This document shows positions 49,977 through 59,643 of a DNA stretch of 64,000 nucleotides, in pieces. Within the stretch, counting starts at the first letter, position 1. Every line of letters starts with the position of its first letter. Origin of the DNA: an uncultured Candidatus Saccharibacteria bacterium (GTDB lineage: Bacteria > Patescibacteriota > Saccharimonadia > Saccharimonadales > Saccharimonadaceae); assembly GCA_945873065.1 (NCBI GenBank), contig CAMCBN010000002.1, forward strand, positions 62,001 through 126,000. The letters run 5' to 3'. The notes under the pieces were generated by a model. It ran no database searches. It worked only from the letters and a program-made list of their open reading frames with translations, and was not told the origin of the DNA. Position numbers and translations under genes: made by a program.

Positions 49977-52592
49977 ATGAAAGTAAATCTAAAGACAATT
50001 GAAAAATTAGCAGGCTTTGAGCTGCCGAGTATTGACGAGCTGGCGGAGCGAGTGAATGCGCAACTTGGCGGCATCGAGGAAATTATTGATCTGGGTGCGA
50101 AGTATGGCGGTGCGCGAATTGTGCGGGTAGTGGAATGTATCAAGCATCCTGATGCTGACCGTTTGAGTGTGACGAAAATTGATGATGGCGGTGCGGCTGC
50201 CGATGTGCCGCGCGACGAGAATGGCTTGGTGCAAGTGGTGTGCGGTGCGCCAAACGTGCATGCGGATATGTGGGCGGTATGGCTGCCGCCAAAGAGCACG
50301 GTGCCGGCTAGCTTCGACGACGATGAGCCGTTTGTGCTGAGCGCGCGTCCACTTCGTGGCGTGTTGAGCCAGGGTATGCTGGCGGCGGGCGACGAGCTGG
50401 GGTTGAATGACGATCACGATGGGATTATCGAAATTACTGAGCGCGACGTGCCGAGCGGCGTGGAGCTGAAACCAGGTGCACGTTTTGCCGAAGTGTTTGG
50501 GCTGGACGGACATGTTCTTGACATTGAAAATAAGATGTTCACGCATCGGCCGGATTGTTTCGGGCAGTTGGGTGTGGCGCGCGAAATTGCGGGGATTTTT
50601 GGGCGGAAATTTACCAGTCCGGATTGGTATAAAGTCGCGCAAGAGTTTGCACCGGGCGATAGTTCTTTGGAGTTGGTGGTCAAAAATGAAGCGCCAGACA
50701 AGGTGCCGCGGTTAATGGCGGTAGCGATCAAAAATGTGACGGTTCAGCCTAGTCCGCTGTGGTTGCAGTGCGAGTTAGTGGCGATGGGCGGCAAACCGAT
50801 CAATAACATTGTGGATGCGACGAATTACATGATGTTTATGACAGCGCAGCCAACGCATGCCTATGATTATGATAAACTGCGCGGCCATGCACTTGGCGCG
50901 CGGTTGGCGCAGTCGGGCGAGACGGTGACGTTGCTCAACGGTAAGACGTACGAACTCGACACGGATGATATCGTCATCGCTGATGGTGAAGGTGTGATTG
51001 GCCTAGCGGGCATTATGGGCGGCGGTAATTCGGAAGTATCGAACGAGACGAAGAATATCGTACTGGAATGCGCCAATTTTGATATGTATGCCTTGCGCAA
51101 AACTGCCATGCGCCACGGGATTTTTACCGATGCATTGACGCGATTTAATAAAGGGCAATCACCGCTGCAAAATGCACCTGTATTGAGACAGCTGATGGGT
51201 ATGGTCGGCGGCGAGCAGGCGAGTGAGGTGTTTGATCGGTGCGACGACAGCATCTTTGTCAGAAAGCCAATTTGCGGTAAGGCCATCACGCCAACATTTA
51301 TATTTGAGCGGTTAGGTATGAGGCCTGATAATGCTGAAATTAAAAGGCTATTGGAAAACGTTGAAATGAAGGTAGAGGAGCATACTCTCTACAGCAATGA
51401 TTCCATGGAAAAACCAGATTTTGGCGATATTCGTGAGGGACATGACATTAACGAGGAGGAAGATGCGCTCTACATTAAGCCACCATTTTGGCGCACCGAC
51501 ATTGACGAGCCGGAAGACATTGTCGAAGAAGTTGGGCGGCTGTACGGCTTCGATAAATTACCGCGCGAATTACCGCGCCGCTCTGCTAAGCCGGCGCCAA
51601 AAAATTCACGCCGCGAAGTCAAGCGAAAAATCCGCCAAAGTTTATCAAAAGCCGGCGCCAACGAAGTTCTGACATATAGCTTCGTGCACGAAAATATTTT
51701 GAAAAAAGCTGAGCAAGACGTCGGTCAAGCGTTTAAACTATCCAACGCGCTGAGTCCAGATTTGCAATATTATCGCCTAACAGTGTTGCCGAGTTTGCTC
51801 GATAAAGTCCATACCAATATCAAGGCAGGGCATGACGAATTTGCCTTGTTTGAAATGGGCAAAGGTCACGATAAGCAACTGCCATCGAGTGATGGCGAAA
51901 AATTGCCAGGCGAAAATCATTTTACCGACCTCGTATATGCTGCTAAAAAACCAGGTAAGGGCGCGCCGTTTTATAGAGTACGCCGCATAGTTGAACAACT
52001 CGGCCGCGACTTTGGTACTAAATTTTTGTTTACTCCGATTAACGAGAAATCAGCAGGTGTTTTGAACAGTTCATTCCACGCTAGTATTGTTGCGCCGTTT
52101 GACTCTGAGCGTTCGGCAGTGGTGATGACACTGGATAGAAAATGCATCGGGGTGGTTGGCGAACTCAAACAATCAGTTATCAAGAATTTCAAATTGCCTA
52201 GCTATGTCGCAGCGGCGACACTAGAAACTGCAATGTTTGAAGAAATACTTGCTGTTGGTTATCGATCGTACCATCCACTAAGTCGCTATCCATCGACTAG
52301 TCGGGATATAACGTTCAAAACAGATGCAGATATATCGTTTGGCGTTATATCTGCCGAGGTTGATAGGATAGCAGGGGAAATCACGCGTCAGGATGGATAT
52401 TCTAGTGTCCATATTTCTATAGCTCCACGCGGAGTATATCGATCGACACCGGACGATCCTCAAAAATCAACTACATTTCGTGTAACATTCACGGACTACG
52501 CACAGACGTTAAATAGTAATGAAATATCCTCCATCGTGGAGAACTGGTTTGTAAAAGGTTTGCAGGAGTACTGTGGGGCTGAGCTCGTATAA
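49977..52592 (+). CDS. pheT: Phenylalanyl-tRNA synthetase beta subunit
   Basis: 871 residues, longer than the usual 790-800. The tRNA-binding (EMAP-like) domain is at about 45-160 (ARIVRVVECIKHPDADRLSV, QVVCGAPNVH), then B3/B4 (editing), B5 (KPPFWRTDIDEPEDIVEEVG region), the catalytic-like core and the C-terminal anticodon-binding fold (PLSRYPSTSRDITFKTD). It pairs with PheS (31444), 17 kb away. TACAAT (49962-49967) is 9 nt upstream of the ATG, with no ribosome site. Confidence 0.97.
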   Translation: MKVNLKTIEKLAGFELPSIDELAERVNAQLGGIEEIIDLGAKYGGARIVRVVECIKHPDADRLSVTKIDDGGAAADVPRDENGLVQVVCGAPNVHADMWAVWLPPKSTVPASFDDDEPFVLSARPLRGVLSQGMLAAGDELGLNDDHDGIIEITERDVPSGVELKPGARFAEVFGLDGHVLDIENKMFTHRPDCFGQLGVAREIAGIFGRKFTSPDWYKVAQEFAPGDSSLELVVKNEAPDKVPRLMAVAIKNVTVQPSPLWLQCELVAMGGKPINNIVDATNYMMFMTAQPTHAYDYDKLRGHALGARLAQSGETVTLLNGKTYELDTDDIVIADGEGVIGLAGIMGGGNSEVSNETKNIVLECANFDMYALRKTAMRHGIFTDALTRFNKGQSPLQNAPVLRQLMGMVGGEQASEVFDRCDDSIFVRKPICGKAITPTFIFERLGMRPDNAEIKRLLENVEMKVEEHTLYSNDSMEKPDFGDIREGHDINEEEDALYIKPPFWRTDIDEPEDIVEEVGRLYGFDKLPRELPRRSAKPAPKNSRREVKRKIRQSLSKAGANEVLTYSFVHENILKKAEQDVGQAFKLSNALSPDLQYYRLTVLPSLLDKVHTNIKAGHDEFALFEMGKGHDKQLPSSDGEKLPGENHFTDLVYAAKKPGKGAPFYRVRRIVEQLGRDFGTKFLFTPINEKSAGVLNSSFHASIVAPFDSERSAVVMTLDRKCIGVVGELKQSVIKNFKLPSYVAAATLETAMFEEILAVGYRSYHPLSRYPSTSRDITFKTDADISFGVISAEVDRIAGEITRQDGYSSVHISIAPRGVYRSTPDDPQKSTTFRVTFTDYAQTLNSNEISSIVENWFVKGLQEYCGAELV

Positions 52593-52608
52593 GCCCGATG
52601 AAGTTTGT

Positions 52609-54045
52609 TTATTTCGTTTGTTGCTGTGCGAATGTTTTGCGGCGCGACCGTGGCTTGGTGACGTGCAGTGGTCGTTGTGGTAGGTTGTTGCGGAGTCTGA
52701 TGAAGCTACGCCTAGTCGGTCGGCCTATCAATGTACCGAAAGATGCTCCAGCGGCGATTGCTATAGCGATGAGTACTGCGCGAAGTAAGCTATTGTCGAC
52801 TGCGTTAGAAGAGACAACATTCATAAGCCCATTATATAGTGTGACTCCAGGCACTAAGGGAACGATCCCCGCGTTAATAATAGCAAGACTGGGTATGTGT
52901 TGTAGTCTTGAGGTGAGTGTACCGATAAAGCCTACGACAAGCCCTGCAATAGCGCTGGCAGGTATAGCAGATAGGCCTAGGCCTGTTATTGTCAAAAAAA
53001 TGTCATAGCCAAGGACACCGACCACGCCAGTGATGATAACACCCAAAAGCTTTGTGTGGTTACCTAAAGTAAAAGCGGCAGCAATAATAGCGGCTCCTAT
53101 ATATTGATACTTTGCACCAGTCATCTGTAACTGCTCAGGGCTAGCGATAAAGTTAATGCCCATTCGTCGTGCGGCGTATAATCCGATCATTACTCCAGAC
53201 ACGACCCCCATTGTCATCATGACCACTTTGAGTAGTCGCCCAGCAGCGGTAATGTAATACTCGTCGATCGCGTCTTGGAATGCACCGACAATCATCATAC
53301 CAGCCAAGAGTAATACGATACCACTAACAGTAATGATGGTGGGGTTTACAGCGCCAACTATATCGAGATATCCGTGTGTAGCTAGCCAGGTCATGCCAGT
53401 GGCAATTAGTGTGATTGCCAACGCAGCAATGATCTGTGTGAAAAATACAGGTAGAGCTAGCCGGTATAATTTGGCCAACAGCCACATAATGATAGTTCCT
53501 GTAAGAAACGATACCAATATGATCGGTAGCGAAGAGGTGTAGATAAGTGCCGAGCCAGCACTTAACCCGCCGCCAGCAGCATATATCACCCACTGTGGGT
53601 AACGATGTGGATGAGCAAGAATATCATCAAGTCGGCGTTCAGCCTCGTCAAGAGTGAGTTTATTATCGTCGATAGTCGCTACTAGGCTTTGCAGGTCTTG
53701 CATGAGCTGGTAATTTATCTCTCGCGCTGGGACTGTGCGGAGTAGGGTGAGTGGCTCTTGTTCGTTGCCACGATCTTGCGACAAAATTAGCTGTGATGAA
53801 ATGATGTCGATATGAACTTTCCGTGTACAATACACACCGGTAACCTTTAGTGCCATATGCACAACACTTTGTGCCGGTGTACCCATCGATATGAGTTGTT
53901 CTGATATGCTCATCGTGAGGCGGAGAGCTCGCATATTGGGCGTGAGCGTACCATCAAGTTTTTCTATAGTAGAGCGAGAATTAGCTCCTTGGTCTATAGC
54001 CAAGCGAGCGAGGAATGGCGACAACATAGTGTAGAGACGATTCAC
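52609..54045 (-). CDS. Threonine/serine exporter family protein (ThrE-like)
   Basis: 478 residues: the N-terminal ThrE domain (DUF1212, about 1-230, including AAGGGLSAGSALIYTSSLP) with about five helices, and the C-terminal ThrB/YjjB-like domain with another five (SLAIINAGIVPLVPGVTLYNG). Single-chain fusion as in ThrE of actinobacteria. Exports small amino acids. A GTG at 54045 lies 7 nt after TATACT (complement of 54053-54058), so I prefer it to the longer frame from 54075. Confidence 0.88.
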   Translation of the reverse strand: MNRLYTMLSPFLARLAIDQGANSRSTIEKLDGTLTPNMRALRLTMSISEQLISMGTPAQSVVHMALKVTGVYCTRKVHIDIISSQLILSQDRGNEQEPLTLLRTVPAREINYQLMQDLQSLVATIDDNKLTLDEAERRLDDILAHPHRYPQWVIYAAGGGLSAGSALIYTSSLPIILVSFLTGTIIMWLLAKLYRLALPVFFTQIIAALAITLIATGMTWLATHGYLDIVGAVNPTIITVSGIVLLLAGMMIVGAFQDAIDEYYITAAGRLLKVVMMTMGVVSGVMIGLYAARRMGINFIASPEQLQMTGAKYQYIGAAIIAAAFTLGNHTKLLGVIITGVVGVLGYDIFLTITGLGLSAIPASAIAGLVVGFIGTLTSRLQHIPSLAIINAGIVPLVPGVTLYNGLMNVVSSNAVDNSLLRAVLIAIAIAAGASFGTLIGRPTRRSFIRLRNNLPQRPLHVTKPRSRRKTFAQQQTK

Positions 54046-54198
54046 GCTCTTTAGTATAACGATAAACTCAGGCAATGCAAGAAAAACACGCGATATTATC
54101 GCACAAAATAATGCACCGCATAAACACTGTAGTAATACGATGTGTCTGTTTATGATATACTAATATACACAGCACAATTATAGGATAAAAGGGAAATT

Positions 54199-54867
54199 AT
54201 GGCAACAACAAAGGCGCAACGGTGGGGTATTATTATAGTCCTGCTTGTTACTGTGAGCGGAACTCTTGGTTCGTTTGCGGTGATGGTATTATCGACAGAG
54301 AACTCCAAAAAGGATCAGGCCGAAAGACAGCGTATTGTCGAAGAATATCAAAAGATTCAACAAAGTTACCAGGCGAAGGTTGACACGCAAACCAAGCAAT
54401 TATCAGATAAGTACTACCCGACCTTGATTCAGTACAAGGACCAAGTCGCCACTTTTGATCGTGATGGAGTAACCACTATGCAAACCGAAGACTTGCAAGA
54501 GGGTACTGGTGAAGAAATCAAGGATACGACAGCGTTCGCTGTGTATTACATTGGTTGGAATCCGAAAGGAAAAATTTTTGATCAATCGATAGACAAAGAT
54601 AAACTCAAAGCGCCATTGCTTGTAGGACAGGGATTGAAAAATGCTAGTGTTATCACCGGCTGGAAAGAGGGGATTAAGGGTATGAAAGTCGGTGGAGTAC
54701 GCAAACTCGTTATTCCTTCCGATAAAGCCTACGGCGAGACAGGTCAGGGTGACGATATACCGGCGAATACGCCGCTGAGCTTTGTAGTGATGGCTATACC
54801 GATGCCACCTACTATTGCCCAACCTGATACATCAAAGTTAACCGAAGAATATATGAGGTTGCAATAA
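54199..54867 (+). CDS. Membrane-anchored FKBP-type peptidyl-prolyl isomerase
   Basis: 222 residues: an N-terminal helix (9-31), a coiled-coil linker (about 35-75) and an FKBP domain (AVYYIGWNPKGKIFDQSID near 116, VITGWKEGIKGMKVGGVRKL near 151, PANTPLSFVV near 197). It catalyses proline isomerisation, here on the outer face. GGATAAAAGGG precedes the start. Its stop overlaps the trxB start by 1 nt, so protein folding and redox genes are coupled. Confidence 0.9.
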   Translation: MATTKAQRWGIIIVLLVTVSGTLGSFAVMVLSTENSKKDQAERQRIVEEYQKIQQSYQAKVDTQTKQLSDKYYPTLIQYKDQVATFDRDGVTTMQTEDLQEGTGEEIKDTTAFAVYYIGWNPKGKIFDQSIDKDKLKAPLLVGQGLKNASVITGWKEGIKGMKVGGVRKLVIPSDKAYGETGQGDDIPANTPLSFVVMAIPMPPTIAQPDTSKLTEEYMRLQ

Positions 54868-55820
54868 TGAGCTCAGATGAAGTACAGTCGTATGACGTAG
54901 TGATGATTGGTGCTGGACCAAGCGCACTTTCGGCAGCAGTCTATACTACTCGTGAAAATCTCCGTACTGTCATTTATGAGAAGGCGGCGATCGGTGGTAT
55001 GGCAGCGATTACTGACCGGATCGATAACTATCCTGGGTTTGCTGATGGTGTTGCGGGGATGGAGCTAACTGAAAGATTCCAACAGCAAGCTGAGCGGTTT
55101 GGTGCGCGAATAGAACTTGGCGAAGTGACGGATTTATATACAGATGGTGATAGCACAGTCTTGACAGTGGATGGCCGTAAAGTGCGAGCCAAGGCAGTAT
55201 TGATCGCGACAGGTAGTGAGTACAATAAATTGAATATCCCTGGTGAGGCTGAATTGTATGGTCGTGGCGTGCATTATTGCGCGACATGTGATGGCGCATT
55301 TTATAAAGAAAAACACCTAGTAACCATCGGTGGTGGTAACTCTGGCATACAAGAGACGATATTTTTGACAAAATTTGCTAAGCATATTGATCTACTGGTG
55401 CGCAGTACTATCAAGGCCAGTGAAGTCCTCCAGGACGAGCTTCAGCCATATATCGATAGCGGTCAAGTGACGGTACATACGCATACTACACCTACTCGTA
55501 TGGTCATACGAGATGGTATGATAACGGGTGTGTTGGCGGAGTCCGATGGTAGATCGGTACAGTATGATTGCGATGGTGTTTTCGTGTTCGTTGGACTAAA
55601 ACCAAACACAGGTTTTTTGCGAGGCACATCTATCAAACTTGATGAGCGTGGCTTGATCATAACAGATGATACTCTTCAGACTTCGATGCCAGGGGTTTTT
55701 GCGAGCGGTGATGTGCGCAGCGGTGCAACAATGCAGATAGCGACTGCGGTGGGTGAAGGTGCGACGGCAGCCTTATCGATCCGTGAGTATATTCAACATC
55801 GTGCCGCCATTAGTAAATAA
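54867..55820 (+). CDS. trxB: Thioredoxin reductase
   Basis: A 317-residue FAD enzyme that reduces thioredoxin with NADPH. FAD-binding GAGPSALSAAVY near residue 14, the redox site CATCDG near 138, an NAD(P)-binding GGGNSGIQE near 154 and the C-terminal FAD motif GVFASGDVRSG near 275. The second Rossmann motif is GGGNSG rather than GGGDSA. Partner of the thioredoxin at 5199. Confidence 0.95.
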   Translation: MSSDEVQSYDVVMIGAGPSALSAAVYTTRENLRTVIYEKAAIGGMAAITDRIDNYPGFADGVAGMELTERFQQQAERFGARIELGEVTDLYTDGDSTVLTVDGRKVRAKAVLIATGSEYNKLNIPGEAELYGRGVHYCATCDGAFYKEKHLVTIGGGNSGIQETIFLTKFAKHIDLLVRSTIKASEVLQDELQPYIDSGQVTVHTHTTPTRMVIRDGMITGVLAESDGRSVQYDCDGVFVFVGLKPNTGFLRGTSIKLDERGLIITDDTLQTSMPGVFASGDVRSGATMQIATAVGEGATAALSIREYIQHRAAISK

Positions 55821-55882
55821 CGAGTGTTTCAGATAGCATTAGTTGTGCTGGGCTTTAGACCAAAATAACGTGGCTAGCTTCG

Positions 55883-56878
55883 TCACATGACATGTTGTTT
55901 CGCGAAATCCTCTAGCATAGTAATAATTTTTGGGTCTTTTGTTTCAAGGGCTATCTCTCGTGTACCGATCATACCACTGCCCTGGACGAAATTATGAGAG
56001 CCAGTTATAGCGACTCGACTACCATCATTCATGGTGAATATGATGAATTTAGCGTGTATGTAGGTACTATGGTTGTAGCTGTTGTGTAAACGATTGAAAA
56101 GCCCGAGGCTAATAATGATCGAGTTAAGAAATGACGCATTTTGCATATGGTTGACGTACATTTTGTATTGTGGACAATGACGGATCGCGCGGGCTAGTCG
56201 TCCAGTCGGGCGGTATTGCGAGACAAAAAGGATACTTTGTGCTTTTGCAGCTAGCTGACTAGCTCGAGAGTAGACAAGGGAGTTAAAAGGCAGCCCTCCA
56301 TCTATCAGTATTGTGCCTAGTGGATTTTTGAGCCGATGGTTACGCATGCCTCGACCAGATTCATCACTGCGACGGACATTATTGTGCTCTTTGTAGAGCT
56401 GTTTGGCTAACTCATCCTGTTGTATTCGTAACATGTAGTCTGTGTTTTCGAAACTCATCAAGTCTGTATTGACTCCACCAAAGGTGTAAACGATATCGTC
56501 GGCAATCAGCCACTTACTGTGGGTGCGACCCGCAAAGCCGATATTGCTATCGCGCCCGAGCCAATGAAATTTTACACCAGCCTTACGTAGACGTCGTTCT
56601 AAGCGTAGAGCGTGAACGCCACGCTGTTGTTGTTTTTTCATGTCAAGGATTGACCCGCGGATTTCGGTATAGGTGAGGGTATCGACTAAAAGCGATACAT
56701 GAACGCCTCGTTTGGCGGCAGTTTCGAAAGCTTCGATGAGTTGGCTCGTTTCTGGACAGTCATCGTGGAATGTAGTTGTGACTAATGCGACAGTATGCTG
56801 GGCGCGATTGATATCGCGAATAGCGTGAGTAGTAAAGTCGCGCGCTAGCACGAGCGATAGGGGAGATTTTCGTGTCAT
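55883..56878 (-). CDS. Phospholipase D-like protein (cardiolipin synthase type)
   Basis: A 331-residue protein with two HKD motifs: THSKWLIADD near residue 120 and IHAKFIIFTMND near 273, each followed by GG-N or GSHNF segments. No membrane helices are visible, unlike typical cardiolipin synthase, so it may be a soluble phosphatidyltransferase or nuclease. A TACAAT box (56888-56893 on the minus strand) is 9 nt upstream of the ATG. Divergent from ppa. Confidence 0.85.
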   Translation of the reverse strand: MTRKSPLSLVLARDFTTHAIRDINRAQHTVALVTTTFHDDCPETSQLIEAFETAAKRGVHVSLLVDTLTYTEIRGSILDMKKQQQRGVHALRLERRLRKAGVKFHWLGRDSNIGFAGRTHSKWLIADDIVYTFGGVNTDLMSFENTDYMLRIQQDELAKQLYKEHNNVRRSDESGRGMRNHRLKNPLGTILIDGGLPFNSLVYSRASQLAAKAQSILFVSQYRPTGRLARAIRHCPQYKMYVNHMQNASFLNSIIISLGLFNRLHNSYNHSTYIHAKFIIFTMNDGSRVAITGSHNFVQGSGMIGTREIALETKDPKIITMLEDFAKQHVM

Positions 56879-56940
56879 ATCTTTGCTATTGTAGCGCAGG
56901 TTTTGCTAAAATAGAACTAGTACGAAAGGAGTTATATTAA

Positions 56941-57471
56941 ATGGCAGATTTTAACAAAGTATTGAGTCCTGGTGATGTCGAGGCTGGCGTTGTAAACGTA
57001 GTGGTAGAGATTCCTCAGGGGAGTTACCATAAAATTGAGTGGAATCGTGATTTAGCGGTGATGCAGCTTGATCGGGTAGAGCCGGCTATTTTTGCTAAAC
57101 CTACCAACTATGGCTTCATCCCACAGACGCTCGATGAAGATGGCGATGAGCTTGATGCTTTGATAATCACCGACCAGCCACTCACGACAGGAGTAGTGTT
57201 AGAAGGGAAAGTGATCGGTGTACTCGAATTTGTCGATGACAATGAAGTAGACGATAAAGTGATCGTTGTACCAGCAGACGACCGCAATACAGGTGATTCT
57301 ATCAACTCTCTTGAAGATTTACCAGCCAACACATTGAAGCAAATCGAGCACCACTTTGGGCACTACAAAGATTTGAAAAAACCAGGATCAACAGTAGTAA
57401 AGGGCTTCGGCGACGTTGAACGGGCCAAGGAGATCATCCGAGACTCTATCGCTCGCTGGAATGAAAAATAA
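56941..57471 (+). CDS. ppa: Inorganic pyrophosphatase
   Basis: A 176-residue family I soluble pyrophosphatase. The active-site aspartates are in DEDGDELDALI (near residue 60) and DDKVIVVPADD (near 102); substrate contacts are in GSYHKIEW and NYGFIPQT. It drives biosynthetic reactions by removing PPi. GAAAGGAG precedes the start. The rel gene follows after 23 nt. Confidence 0.96.
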   Translation: MADFNKVLSPGDVEAGVVNVVVEIPQGSYHKIEWNRDLAVMQLDRVEPAIFAKPTNYGFIPQTLDEDGDELDALIITDQPLTTGVVLEGKVIGVLEFVDDNEVDDKVIVVPADDRNTGDSINSLEDLPANTLKQIEHHFGHYKDLKKPGSTVVKGFGDVERAKEIIRDSIARWNEK

Positions 57472-57494
57472 TCTTTAATGGACCGACCTTCGGC

Positions 57495-59051
57495 ATGAAT
57501 AAACAGTCATTACTTGATCAAGCACGGTCGTTTTATACAGAAGATCAACTATTTGAGATCGACCATGCGATTGATTTTGCTACTGAAATGCACGAAGGTC
57601 AAAAACGCAAGAGTGGTGAACCATACATCACGCACCCACTGAGTGTAGCGTCGATTTTGATCGAGTGGGGGATGGATAGTGACACTATCATTGCAGGGGT
57701 TTTGCACGATACTGTAGAAGACACTGATGCAACGCTCGACAAAATCGAATCACTCTTTGGCTACGATGTTTCATTTCTTGTGGACGGTGTGACGAAGATC
57801 AGTCAGGCGCGAGCTGGTATGCGCGATCTAGAACAGTACTTACCGCAAACTAAAGATAATCTCACGAAATTACTCATCGCAGTCGGTCAAGACGTACGTG
57901 TGGTCATTATTAAGTTAGCCGACCGGTTGCATAATATGCGTACTTTGCAGTACAAGTCATCAGCGAAACAACAAAAAATCGCTCGCGAGACGCTAGAGGT
58001 ATTCGCTCCGATGGCTGATCAGCTCGGTATGGGTCGTGTCCGGATGGAATTGGAAGAAAAGTCGTTTAGTTATCTAGATCCAAAAGAGTTCAAGCGACTA
58101 GAAAAGCTCATGCGTCAGCGTCTGGGCAAAAGTACGCGTAAACTAGGGGCGGTGCGTCTTGAAGTAGAGCGAGCACTCCAGGCTGAGGGGCTTGATTTTG
58201 AGGTGAACGGTCGAGTCAAAAGTTTGTATAGCCTTCACAAGAAATTGCAGAAACGTGGACACATCGATAATATCTATGATTTGATGGCTCTACGTGTAAT
58301 AGTCCAGGACAAAGAACAGTGCTACCGCGTGCTAGGTATCTTGCATGGCATGTATCAGCCGATGGTAGCGCGAATCAAAGATTATATATCGGTGCCAAAA
58401 CCAAACGGCTACCAGAGTTTACATACGACTGTTATCACTCCGAACAAGCAGATCGTTGAGTTTCAAATACGTACGCGTGGTATGCACGAGTATGCCGAGC
58501 GAGGTCTGGCAGCGAGCTTTCATTATCAGCAGCAAAAAAATTCGAAAGAATACCAAAAAGGAGACTCTCGTCGAGGGGTGTCTCAGCTACCAGCTCAATT
58601 ACAATGGATCAGTCAACTACAGGAGATAGCTGCCAGACTACGAGCTGGTGAGGATATCCCACGCCAGCAATTATCGATCGATCTTTTTCGCAATCGTATC
58701 TTCGTATACTCGCCGAAGGGGGATATATATAACCTGCCAGAAGGGGCTCTGCCGCTTGATTTCGCCTATGCGGTTCATTCTGATGTAGCTAAGCATGCTT
58801 ATGGGTTTCGTATCAATGGCAAAATGGAGTCGTTTGAGCGGCCGCTAGAGAATGGGGATGTGATAGAGGTGTTGACTCGAAAGTTATCATACCCCAAGCC
58901 GGGTTGGGCTCAGCTAGTGACGACGAGCCATGCGCGCGATAAATTACGTTTGCAGTTAAACAAAGTCCGGGTTCAAGCTGTAAATGAAGCAATCAGTCTG
59001 ACAGACAAGATCATACCAATGCGACCGTTTACCAAGCGTAGTAAGAAATAA
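57495..59051 (+). CDS. rel: (p)ppGpp synthetase/hydrolase, Rel family
   Basis: 518 residues. The hydrolase domain (HD site in LHDTVEDTDA near residue 75, with YITHPLSVA), the synthetase domain (ARIKDYISVPKPNGYQSLHT near 292, where RIKD is the RxKD form of bifunctional enzymes) and the TGS domain (FVYSPKGDIYNLPEGA near 408) are complete. The helical, zinc-finger and ACT regions of about 200 residues are absent, so ribosome sensing may be altered. In line with ppa. Confidence 0.94.
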   Translation: MNKQSLLDQARSFYTEDQLFEIDHAIDFATEMHEGQKRKSGEPYITHPLSVASILIEWGMDSDTIIAGVLHDTVEDTDATLDKIESLFGYDVSFLVDGVTKISQARAGMRDLEQYLPQTKDNLTKLLIAVGQDVRVVIIKLADRLHNMRTLQYKSSAKQQKIARETLEVFAPMADQLGMGRVRMELEEKSFSYLDPKEFKRLEKLMRQRLGKSTRKLGAVRLEVERALQAEGLDFEVNGRVKSLYSLHKKLQKRGHIDNIYDLMALRVIVQDKEQCYRVLGILHGMYQPMVARIKDYISVPKPNGYQSLHTTVITPNKQIVEFQIRTRGMHEYAERGLAASFHYQQQKNSKEYQKGDSRRGVSQLPAQLQWISQLQEIAARLRAGEDIPRQQLSIDLFRNRIFVYSPKGDIYNLPEGALPLDFAYAVHSDVAKHAYGFRINGKMESFERPLENGDVIEVLTRKLSYPKPGWAQLVTTSHARDKLRLQLNKVRVQAVNEAISLTDKIIPMRPFTKRSKK

Positions 59052-59061
59052 AAGAAGGGTT

Positions 59062-59490
59062 TTAATATCCGTTCGCTGGGCAAAGACCAGATTGTGGTCG
59101 AGACATGGTGGTAGTAACAAAATAAACGATATCGGTGTGATTGTTTGATTTTATTTGAATACAAAACCGTGTTCTATCGGCGTTTGTCACATAATGTGCT
59201 GTCATGTCCTTTGGTGTTGTGTAACGTGCATCTGCCAATGAAATCGGGTATGTGTCATTATTAGCGTTCGCGTGATCTATTTTGATCGCATTGAGTGCTT
59301 CGGTAGCCGCTGCCCGAGTAGCCGTATCTACCGATCGGCGCTGATATCCAGTATACGCTACAATCGATAGTGTTGATAGTATACCGATAAGGACGATGAC
59401 GACGAGTAGCTCCACTAGGGTGAATCCGGTCATCGATTGCTTTTGATTTGTTGACTTTATTTTGTTGGTCACCTCATAGTGTTTTTGCAT
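59062..59490 (-). CDS. Type IV pilin-like protein
   Basis: A 142-residue prepilin with a long 22-residue leader ending TG, cut before FTLVELLVVI (Glu at +5), followed by a hydrophobic helix and a small globular part with two cysteines (RFCIQI and GLCPANGY). GGAGGGG lies 3 nt before the ATG at 59490; the frame to 59553 is not needed. Like the pilin at 25001 it stands alone. Convergent with rel. Confidence 0.87.
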   Translation of the reverse strand: MQKHYEVTNKIKSTNQKQSMTGFTLVELLVVIVLIGILSTLSIVAYTGYQRRSVDTATRAAATEALNAIKIDHANANNDTYPISLADARYTTPKDMTAHYVTNADRTRFCIQIKSNNHTDIVYFVTTTMSRPQSGLCPANGY

Positions 59491-59608
59491 ATACCCCTCC
59501 AATAACATAAGCGTCTTGCATTTAGTATACTGGCAGACAGGGGGGTGACGCAAGTAATTATGTCAATGGAGGGTAGTAAAATAGGTCTGGTAGTAGATTA
59601 GTGTAATA

Positions 59609-59637
59609 TTGACAACTAATGTAGTTTGATGTATATT
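59609..59637 (+). promoter_or_regulatory. Canonical promoter of the rpe-like gene
   Basis: TTGACA at 59609-59614, 17 nt spacer, TATATT at 59632-59637. The predicted mRNA start coincides with the ATG at 59644, so the transcript should be leaderless. Confidence 0.78.
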
Positions 59638-59643
59638 CGTCGC

